This document shows, piece by piece, positions 25,732-32,738 of a stretch of 64,000 bases of DNA; the first letter of the stretch is position 1; each line of letters starts with the position of its first letter. This DNA comes from Variovorax sp. 54. Its GTDB lineage: Bacteria; Pseudomonadota; Gammaproteobacteria; Burkholderiales; Burkholderiaceae_C. Position numbers and translations under genes: made by a program. The notes below the pieces were generated by a model. The model was not told the origin of the DNA. It did no database searches and saw only the letters and a program-made list of their open reading frames with translations. The DNA lies in contig NZ_PEFF01000001.1 of assembly GCF_002754375.1 (NCBI RefSeq), positions 3,244,501-3,308,500 on the forward strand, given 5' to 3'.

Positions 25732-26208
25732 TCACGCGGCCGTCAGTGGCTTGCGCAGATAGACCCGCGTGCGGCCGTCGAGCGATTCGCGCCGGTACGC
25801 GACGTAGCCGATGCGCTGGTAGAGCGCGAGGTTCTCGGTCATCTTCTCGTTGGTGAACAGGTAGATCGACGCGTGGCCCTGGCGCAATGCTTCGCGCTCG
25901 GCCAGTTCGAGCAATGCGCGGCCCGCGCCGCTGCCCTGGTGATCGGGGTGCACCGCGATCACGTCGATGAGAAAGCCTTCGTCGGTGACATCGAGCAGCA
26001 ATGCCGCGCCGATCTGTTGCTCCGGCCGCTCGGCCACCCAGACCTGCAGGTGCGCGATGGCCTCGACGTAGTCGCGCGTCATTGGCCGCGGCGTGAGTCC
26101 CAGGCGTGGGATGTAGGTGCGGAAGGCCTCGACGGCGCACGCGGTGACGGCTGTCACGTCGTCGGCGGTCGCGCGGCGCAGGGTCCAGGGCGCTGCGTCG
26201 GTGCTCAC
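25732..26208 (-). CDS. GNAT family N-acetyltransferase
   Basis: The 158-residue single-domain enzyme shows VHPDHQGSGAGRALLELAE for acetyl-CoA and NLALYQRIGYVAYRRE at the C-terminal strand. It starts at a GTG that overlaps the stop of the RidA gene (GTGA), so the two are coupled. It ends 4 bp from the convergent histidine kinase gene. Substrate unknown. Confidence 0.87.
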   Translation of the reverse strand: MSTDAAPWTLRRATADDVTAVTACAVEAFRTYIPRLGLTPRPMTRDYVEAIAHLQVWVAERPEQQIGAALLLDVTDEGFLIDVIAVHPDHQGSGAGRALLELAEREALRQGHASIYLFTNEKMTENLALYQRIGYVAYRRESLDGRTRVYLRKPLTAA

Positions 26209-26690
26209 GCGTCGAACTCGACTTCGCCCTCGATCTCCACCGGGATGCCGAAGGGCAACTCGGCCATGCCCACGGCGCTGCGCGCATGGGCGCCGACTTC
26301 GGGGCCGAAGAGTTCGAGGATCAGGTCAGAAAACCCATTGATGACCGTTGGCTGCTGCTGAAAGCCAGGCGCCGAAGCGACCATGCCGAACACGCGCGTC
26401 CATGCGGTGATGCGGTCCAGGTCTCCGAGCGCGCGCTGCAGGCTGCCGAGCATCGCAAGCCCGGTAAGGCGCGCGGCGGTGTAGCCCTGCTCGACGGTCA
26501 GCTCGGCCCCGAGCTTGCCGAGCGGTTTGGCGATGCTGCCATCGGCATTCAACGGGCCATGGCCCGAAATGATGGCGCGCCGGCCGATAAGGCGGACGAA
26601 CTGGAAGGGGAGGAGGACGCCGGGAGGTGGTGTGACGGGGGGAGGAAGGACGAGGCTCAGGGCGTGGAGGCGTTCGGCAATGCGCGTCAT
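26205..26690 (-). CDS. RidA family protein (YjgF/YER057c/UK114)
   Basis: The 161-residue protein belongs to the Rid superfamily, whose RidA members hydrolyse reactive enamine or imine intermediates from amino acid metabolism. The family core is seen as ISGHGPLNADGSIAKPLGKLGAELTVEQ, RITAWTRVFGMV and VGMAELPFGIPVEIEGEVEF. The diagnostic RidA arginine and glutamate region is altered (VGMAELPFGIPVEIE), so it fits one of the Rid1-7 side groups of about 155 residues better than true RidA. It is coupled to the GNAT gene. Confidence 0.85.
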   Translation of the reverse strand: MTRIAERLHALSLVLPPPVTPPPGVLLPFQFVRLIGRRAIISGHGPLNADGSIAKPLGKLGAELTVEQGYTAARLTGLAMLGSLQRALGDLDRITAWTRVFGMVASAPGFQQQPTVINGFSDLILELFGPEVGAHARSAVGMAELPFGIPVEIEGEVEFDA

Positions 26691-26809
26691 GGTCAGGATG
26701 CGTGCGGTAAATAACCAAGGGTACGTGCCGCGTGCTGCGAAGGCAATTCGTTCGGCGTACGGCTCGCAGTGGGGAACAGGCTGCCGCTGGTGCGGCCACA
26801 GCGCACCGG

Positions 26810-27058
26810 CTATCGGGTGCCCATCCAATTGCTGCCGAACGACAGGTTGCTGCTAAAAATCACCGTGTTGAACCAGAGAAGAAAAGGTGCACCGAGCAGG
26901 CAGATGAGGAAGATCAAAACCCCCATGAACCTCGAGAGTCCTGCTCCGTCTCGTGCCATCTTGAACCCGAGCACGATGCCACCGACGAGCAATCCCAGAA
27001 GAAGCCAGGGAATGCTGCACAGCAGGAAGAAATGTGGGTCTGAAAAGCAGCCTGTCAT
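26810..27058 (-). CDS. Small two-helix membrane protein
   Basis: The 82-residue product has two strong hydrophobic segments (about 10-33 and 44-66) with a short basic loop. It has no recognised domain. It is the last gene of the VgrG island, 60 bp after the beta-helix lipoprotein gene on the same strand, and its base composition is AT-richer than the flanking housekeeping genes. It could be an accessory or second immunity protein of the secretion module; this is inferred from position only. Confidence 0.6.
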   Translation of the reverse strand: MTGCFSDPHFFLLCSIPWLLLGLLVGGIVLGFKMARDGAGLSRFMGVLIFLICLLGAPFLLWFNTVIFSSNLSFGSNWMGTR

Positions 27059-27118
27059 CTCAGCTCGATGTGGTAGCTGTCGAACGCGGATCTGTCGATT
27101 TTTTCATGTGCGGATGCT

Positions 27119-28351
27119 TCATTGCGGCAGCTTGATGTTGGATCCGTCGAGCTTGAGACCGCCCAGTTTCTTCAAGTTGGTTCCACCGGTTTTCTTGAAT
27201 TCATGGACTTGGGTGTTGGACAGGTCCAGGGTCAAGGAAAAGACGGCCGAGCTCAGTTCCAGCTTGCCGATGCGGGCATCGTTCAAACGCACGGAGTTCG
27301 CCTCGAAGTTCTCCAGGAGCAGATGCTTCGCATGGGCGTACTGCAGGTCAAGCCGGGTGAACTTGCTCTTTCGGAAAACAAGGGACTCGGTGTGTGGGCC
27401 GCCGCCAATGTCCACGAGGATGTTGTCGCCAAGGACCGAGGTGTTCTCGATCAACACTTCCTGGGCATCGTTGCTTGCGAGATTGAAAACGAACTTTCCG
27501 CCGGATGTGGGAGGAGTGAACTGGCTGTCTCGCACGGTGAGGCGCTGGGCGCCTTTGACGATCGCCTCGACGCTGCCGCCGCGCACGCGTTCCATCAGGA
27601 GTTCTTCCTTGATGGTGGCGCCGGTCAAGCCGAGTGTGTCGATGACGGTGTCACGGATGATGAGCGATTGGATTGAACTCGCAACCATATTGAAACTGCC
27701 GCGCAACTTGCTGCGTTCGATCAAGACGGGCGCATGCACATTGGCCACCTCTCTGGGGTCGTGCTTGCTCGAAACGGTTTCGAACTCACAGTCTCGAATC
27801 GTCAACTTGGTGAGTCCGCTCAAGTCAAACCATTTGCCTTTGCATCTCACGAACTCTGCTTCTCCATAGCCACCCACTGCACCCCAGTGATTGCGGTTGC
27901 TGTCCGTTCCGACGAAGTTGCATTCGTCGAACACCAGGCGCTTGCTGTCCGAGTAGCCCATCACATAGGTTTCTCCACCAAAGGCACAGCGATGAAGCGT
28001 CACGTCCACCATGTCGCCAAAACCGTGGATGCCGACAAACTTGCAGTGCTCGAAAGTGCTCTTCTCGAGTCGATCGAGCTTGATTTCATAGGCGCCCGCA
28101 AAGTCGCAGTTGACGAATTTCACATGGCGCCAGACCAGTCCTTGAAGATTGAGTCCACTGAACTCCGCGCCCTCGATTGTCAGCAGCGCATCGCCCGTTT
28201 CACGGGTACGTAAAGCCGGATCCTGCAGATAGCGGTAGATCCTGCTGAAACTCTTGATGTTGGGTTTGCTGCTCATGGAGCATCCAGTCAAAGGGAAGAA
28301 AAGGGAGGCTGCTGCCAAGCCGAAGGTAGAAAGGAAGTCGCGTCGCTGCAC
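27119..28351 (-). CDS. Beta-helix (pentapeptide-like) lipoprotein, candidate immunity protein
   Basis: The 410-residue product starts at a GTG with VQRRDFLSTFGLAAA and a lipobox LTGC, a twin-arginine-style lipoprotein signal. The mature part is a long series of short beta strands with alternating hydrophobic residues (FSGLNLQGLVWRHVKFVNCD and many similar units), as in pentapeptide-repeat or right-handed beta-helix proteins. It begins 7 bp after the stop of the metallophosphoesterase gene, and a periplasmic lipoprotein directly behind a putative periplasm-acting toxin is the usual place for immunity proteins. Lower GC than the core genes suggests transfer with the island. Immunity function is inferred. 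Confidence 0.8.
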   Translation of the reverse strand: MQRRDFLSTFGLAAASLFFPLTGCSMSSKPNIKSFSRIYRYLQDPALRTRETGDALLTIEGAEFSGLNLQGLVWRHVKFVNCDFAGAYEIKLDRLEKSTFEHCKFVGIHGFGDMVDVTLHRCAFGGETYVMGYSDSKRLVFDECNFVGTDSNRNHWGAVGGYGEAEFVRCKGKWFDLSGLTKLTIRDCEFETVSSKHDPREVANVHAPVLIERSKLRGSFNMVASSIQSLIIRDTVIDTLGLTGATIKEELLMERVRGGSVEAIVKGAQRLTVRDSQFTPPTSGGKFVFNLASNDAQEVLIENTSVLGDNILVDIGGGPHTESLVFRKSKFTRLDLQYAHAKHLLLENFEANSVRLNDARIGKLELSSAVFSLTLDLSNTQVHEFKKTGGTNLKKLGGLKLDGSNIKLPQ

Positions 28352-28358
28352 GCACTGC

Positions 28359-31300
28359 CTATCGCACGGGGTTTTTGTTGACCCAGATGGCGGACTTCTT
28401 GTCGACATATCCTTTGCTTGCGAAGTTGTCGGACAAGAAATCCCAATCGGGCACTTCCCCACGCTCTCCCATTGGTCGGCCAAAGTGCCACACAGCGCTC
28501 CTCGGACGCGCAGGGTCCGACTTGTCCAGGCTGAACCCGCCCATGTTCACGTTGCCGTCGATGAGTGCGATGTCCATCGGAAACACCCACGGGTCTGCAT
28601 GGAGCACGTCTTTGCCCCAGTTTTCGCCCGCGTCGGTGAGGCTGGGTTCTTTCAGCGTCACTTCACAGAAGGCCTGAACCAGTCGCTGGCGGAGCATCAC
28701 GTATTCGGTGTTGGGATAGTTCTCGACCACCGATCGGGGACTCCACGCCATCGCCAAGGCGCTGTTGGAACTCGCAGTTGTGGCGTCCATCATCGACAGC
28801 AGCATCGCCCTGTCTTCGTCTTTGAAACTCAATGTGGTGCCGTTCAAGCGGGGCACGATGGGATGCCAGGTCTTGGTTTCCTCGCGAGATCCATCGGGAC
28901 GCTTTTGGCTGTTTTTCTCGAACACCCACAACGTCACGCTCACCACACACCCCAGCTTGCGCACCTGCTCGCTCAAGACCAGCTCCAACTGACCGCTCTT
29001 GGCGAAGTACCCAGGCTTGAAGCGCAATGGCACGCGGATATTGCCTTTCTTGGGCAAGCCGCTCATCGCGTGCAGGTAGTCGAGTGCCACCGCCAGCCGA
29101 GGCTTCTCGTTGAAGCCCTTGCCCTTGAATTCGCCCTCGACATGACACCGATCGGTTTTCACCTGCCGGATATCACCCGTCGCGGGATCGAGCGCGGTCC
29201 CCGCGGGCGGGCGGCCGGTCCAGGCGCTGAGTTCGCCGTCCAGGTTTTGGTAGCCGATGGGCCCGCCGCAACTGGAGACGATCAGCGCCGTCACGGTGTT
29301 CGGTTTGACTGTTTGCGTGTTGTGGATGCCTGGGTCCTTGGCTTCTCGCACCTCGACACGCCAGCCATCCGACGCGTAGATGCCACGGGGGTCCCAACCG
29401 AGCTTGTAGACGCCCGAGCGATGGCTGTGCCCCGACAGATGCCAATCCACCTTGGGGTTGGGGCCGGTCTTCGCCTGATCCATCGGCTGAACGTATTGGG
29501 CCAGGTAGGTGGCCTGGTTTTTTTCGCAAGTGCCGACGTTGACGTGATTCAGCGCCGCCTTCATGCCCCAGACACCGGTGGCGCCGTCGCGGGGGTGGAA
29601 GAAGACCCGGTCCTTCTTCTTGGTCACGTTGCTGTAGGGCTCGGGTTCGTCGAAGCTCACGATGGTGAAATGCGTGGCGACGGTGAGCGTGCCTTCGCTC
29701 GCGGCCTTGTAGCTCCGGGCCTGCTTCAACAGCTTCAACTGGTTTTGGCTGAAGGATTCGGTGGCGCGTGGGAGTATTCCCGACCCTTGGCGGTCTACTC
29801 CCGCCTCGGCAACGCCCAGCAGGTTCTTGAAGTTTTCGTCGATGCCCCAGCCGAGCGCTGCAATCACCTGTCCGGCCTTGGTACCCAGCTTGTCGGTGCT
29901 CTCCGCGCCGTAGGCATACACCACGTCAGCAAGTGGTGTGAACAGCGCATAGAACCAGTCGAACTGGCCGCCGTCGAAGTTGTAGCCCGTCAATGCGTGA
30001 CCGTAGGTGGGGCCATAGGCGAGACAGGCCTCGTAGATGGTCATGTTGTGGTCGCGGCTCATGCCTTCATTGGCCTTGCCGCGCGTCCAGGCGCTGGCCG
30101 CTTCGAACTGGGCGCGGTGGCGCTCCACGGCATCGGGCTGCGCAAGGGCTCGTTGTGTCCGTCGGGCCTCTGCCGGAACGTTGCCGTCGGGCCAGGACGT
30201 GCGGGCGTTCTCTTCCATGCGCTTGCGCGCGTCGCGGCGGTTGGGCGTCGTGGTCTCGAGCACCCCGAGCATGAACGCCCAGTTGTGCCGGTCCCCTGCC
30301 TCCACGCGTGCACTGATGCCGTAGGGCACCTGGTAGGCCTCGTGGTTGCCGCTGGTCATGATGATGGGCAATTGATACGCTGGATTGCGGTACATCTCAC
30401 GCACCAGGCTGAAGACCATCATGTCGTCCAGGCCCCTCGGATAGAGGCGGCGGCCTTTGTCCTTGTCGAAAACGTTGCCCAGCAGGTTGAAGGCTTTCCA
30501 CTGCTCGCCGATCCTGCCTGGGCCACCGGGTTCCGCCATGGGATTGAAGTTGCGGTTGTAGTCGATCAGGTCTCCCGTGAGCAGCACGACATCGACTTGG
30601 TTGCTGCCCGTGGCCATCGTCTCGAACAGCTTCTTGAGGGCCTCGAAGCTGTTGCAGACCTTGCTGCCGACCGGCCGGTTCCAAGCCGTGTCGGCCTCCT
30701 CGAGCACTTTGGCATCGCTGCGGCTCATGGCGTTCTGGCGCACGTTGATATGAACGTCGGAGAGATGCCCTAGCTTGAGCCGCGGCTTGGTCATGCGCTT
30801 GACGGGGTGCCAGCTCTTGAGGAGGGTGTCCAGTGCGGGCCTTTGTCCCGGCTTGCTCCAGCTGAACGGGACATCGGGTGGCGGCATGGCGAATTCGTGG
30901 AGCTTGTCGAAGTGCCAGGGGTCGCGCGCGGCCTGCTGTTGCAGGAAGCGTGCGATGGCAAGGTCCTGGGCTTCGGCGTACTTGACGCCTTTGAAGGCCT
31001 CGAGCTTCCGGTCTTCGGTGCCCAACCGGATCATCCAGGCGAGGCTTTTCATGGTGCCGGGCTTCTGCAGATCGGCGAAGGGCGGTGCCGACAAGTCGAG
31101 CTCGATTTCGTAGATGTCCTGCACCTTGGTGTAGATCTGGGCCGCTGCAGGGGCGATGGTGGCGAAGGGGCGGCCGTGCCGATCGTTGACGAGCGCCCCA
31201 GGTCCGAAAGAGCCGACAAGCCAGGCCTTGATGCAAGGTTTGGCGGCAGCACATGCCGTGCCATCGCCGAAAAGGGTGCCGGTTTTTGTCGAGCCCTCGG

Positions 31301-31568
31301 CCTGCTCAGACTCCTGTTTACTTGAAAGGTCGACCACACGCAGATGCTGGTCGACCAGCCTGTACATATCGACGGCCTCACCGGTCGGGATCGCTGCCTT
31401 GGCCTTGCCACGCATGCTCGAAGGCGCGGCGATGAAGATGCTGGCCTTGACCTGGTCAGGGGCCAGCAACAACGGCGAGCCCAGGCAGGGGAACAGGATG
31501 ATGGCTTCTTCTTCGAGCAGCGGTGTTTCCGAGCAGTCGCAGACGCCGGGCTTGGGTTGGTAGGGCAT
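28359..31568 (-). CDS. Large metallophosphoesterase, candidate type VI secretion effector
   Basis: The 1069-residue protein holds a calcineurin-like phosphoesterase domain with all five metal motifs: LSDVHIN (Asp271, His273), LLTGDLIDYN (Asp333), SGNHEA (Asn408, His409), VATHF (His633) and LSGHSH (714-716). About 250 residues without a recognised domain precede it, and 350 follow. No signal peptide, PAAR or MIX motif is seen. The gene lies directly after vgrG and a DUF4123 adaptor gene, the standard layout for an effector loaded onto VgrG, and before a lipoprotein gene. Possible substrates are phospholipids, nucleotides or nucleic acids. The ATG at 31566-31568 starts the conserved MPYQPKPG end. 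A phage- or housekeeping-type phosphatase role is less likely given the context. Confidence 0.82.
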   Translation of the reverse strand: MPYQPKPGVCDCSETPLLEEEAIILFPCLGSPLLLAPDQVKASIFIAAPSSMRGKAKAAIPTGEAVDMYRLVDQHLRVVDLSSKQESEQAEGSTKTGTLFGDGTACAAAKPCIKAWLVGSFGPGALVNDRHGRPFATIAPAAAQIYTKVQDIYEIELDLSAPPFADLQKPGTMKSLAWMIRLGTEDRKLEAFKGVKYAEAQDLAIARFLQQQAARDPWHFDKLHEFAMPPPDVPFSWSKPGQRPALDTLLKSWHPVKRMTKPRLKLGHLSDVHINVRQNAMSRSDAKVLEEADTAWNRPVGSKVCNSFEALKKLFETMATGSNQVDVVLLTGDLIDYNRNFNPMAEPGGPGRIGEQWKAFNLLGNVFDKDKGRRLYPRGLDDMMVFSLVREMYRNPAYQLPIIMTSGNHEAYQVPYGISARVEAGDRHNWAFMLGVLETTTPNRRDARKRMEENARTSWPDGNVPAEARRTQRALAQPDAVERHRAQFEAASAWTRGKANEGMSRDHNMTIYEACLAYGPTYGHALTGYNFDGGQFDWFYALFTPLADVVYAYGAESTDKLGTKAGQVIAALGWGIDENFKNLLGVAEAGVDRQGSGILPRATESFSQNQLKLLKQARSYKAASEGTLTVATHFTIVSFDEPEPYSNVTKKKDRVFFHPRDGATGVWGMKAALNHVNVGTCEKNQATYLAQYVQPMDQAKTGPNPKVDWHLSGHSHRSGVYKLGWDPRGIYASDGWRVEVREAKDPGIHNTQTVKPNTVTALIVSSCGGPIGYQNLDGELSAWTGRPPAGTALDPATGDIRQVKTDRCHVEGEFKGKGFNEKPRLAVALDYLHAMSGLPKKGNIRVPLRFKPGYFAKSGQLELVLSEQVRKLGCVVSVTLWVFEKNSQKRPDGSREETKTWHPIVPRLNGTTLSFKDEDRAMLLSMMDATTASSNSALAMAWSPRSVVENYPNTEYVMLRQRLVQAFCEVTLKEPSLTDAGENWGKDVLHADPWVFPMDIALIDGNVNMGGFSLDKSDPARPRSAVWHFGRPMGERGEVPDWDFLSDNFASKGYVDKKSAIWVNKNPVR

Positions 31569-31611
31569 GACGGATCGATCTGGGGTGAGGCGAATGAGTG
31601 AGATGTCGGCG

Positions 31612-32724
31612 TCAGGCGGCGGGCAGCGCGACCGAAAACAGCGTGGAAAAAGCATGAGCGGCATCGGGTGTGCCGCGTCGCGCCTGCAATGGCGCGAGAA
31701 AGCGAGACGCTTTCTGAGCCCACATGCGAGGCGCGGCATTCTGTTGTTGTTGCCACCACTCGGCCGGCTGCGCTTCGAAGACGTGGGCGAGCGTGCGCCC
31801 TGCGCCTCGCGCGTCGACAAGGCTTTCTGCAAGGCCCGGCAGGCGCGACAGTTCGGGATGCAGGCTCAGCGACTGCTGCAGCAAAGTGATCCAGTCCTCG
31901 AAATCGCTCAGGCCAAGTTGCTGCACGGCTTGCAGCTGATCGAGGGCGACCCACCGCTGCAAGGCAGGGGCGATGGGCTGGAACGCTTGTGATCCGAAAC
32001 GCTCGTGCACATGGGCCAGGAGCGCGTCGGCCCGGTTGAGCGGAGCCATGGCGAGCAGCAGGTCCTTGTCCAGTCGCATGGGCGCGGTGCGTGCGGCGCT
32101 TTGGGGCGTGTATGGCTTGCTGCATCGAAGACCATGCGGATGGAATTCAGCGTCCCATCCTGTCCAGGTGAAAGCGCTCAAGAAGCCTTGCCGAACGTCA
32201 TCGGGCCAGCGAATCACCATGTCGAAACCAATGCGCGGATCGAACCAGCGGAGCACGGCACCGACGGCCTCGTCGTCCTCGAGTGCAGGGTCCGGGAGGA
32301 TCACGGCGTCGAGCCAGCTGCGAAGATGCGCGGCCAGCGTGACCGGCCGCAATGGCGAAGCCACGAGACTGAGGGCATGCACGGCACCTGCTCCGCGCGC
32401 GAGGTCGTGCAGCCATGGCGATGCATCCGTGGCTTCGGGCATGGATGGCAGTTCGACCAGCCAAGGTCCGACGCCGGCCGCAGCGGCTTCCGGCGTGTGA
32501 AGGAACAAAGGTGTCGCATCGAGTTGGTATCGCGCCACCAGACGCGCCACCCATCCGTCTTCCTGCCTGTTCTCATCGACCACCCCACATTGGCCGGCAT
32601 TCACCAGTGCGTAGCAACGTTGACCGCTCTGGCGCGAGAGGCGGGCGAAAGTGCCAATGTCCTGCGCGATGGTCTGCGAAATCTCGTCCTCGAACGCCTC
32701 GCGTTCGTACGCTGGAATTTCCAT
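31612..32724 (-). CDS. DUF4123 effector adaptor (Tap/TEC-type chaperone)
   Basis: The 370-residue protein has the DUF4123 pattern: a variable start, CYALVNAGQCG, then PLFLHTPEAAAAGVGPWLVELP, and the RWFDPRIGFDMV core near residue 170-185. DUF4123 proteins bind both a VgrG tip and a cargo effector and are needed for loading. The gene starts 14 bp after vgrG and ends 43 bp before the metallophosphoesterase gene, fixing the likely cargo. The ATG at 32722-32724 is chosen because longer frames run into vgrG. Confidence 0.87.
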   Translation of the reverse strand: MEIPAYEREAFEDEISQTIAQDIGTFARLSRQSGQRCYALVNAGQCGVVDENRQEDGWVARLVARYQLDATPLFLHTPEAAAAGVGPWLVELPSMPEATDASPWLHDLARGAGAVHALSLVASPLRPVTLAAHLRSWLDAVILPDPALEDDEAVGAVLRWFDPRIGFDMVIRWPDDVRQGFLSAFTWTGWDAEFHPHGLRCSKPYTPQSAARTAPMRLDKDLLLAMAPLNRADALLAHVHERFGSQAFQPIAPALQRWVALDQLQAVQQLGLSDFEDWITLLQQSLSLHPELSRLPGLAESLVDARGAGRTLAHVFEAQPAEWWQQQQNAAPRMWAQKASRFLAPLQARRGTPDAAHAFSTLFSVALPAA

Positions 32725-32738
32725 CGGTGTCGGTCGTG

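Noticed and set aside
28254..30773. An 839-codon open frame on the plus strand opposite the metallophosphoesterase
   Set aside because: No signature, biased composition, and the minus-strand gene carries the full set of metal motifs.
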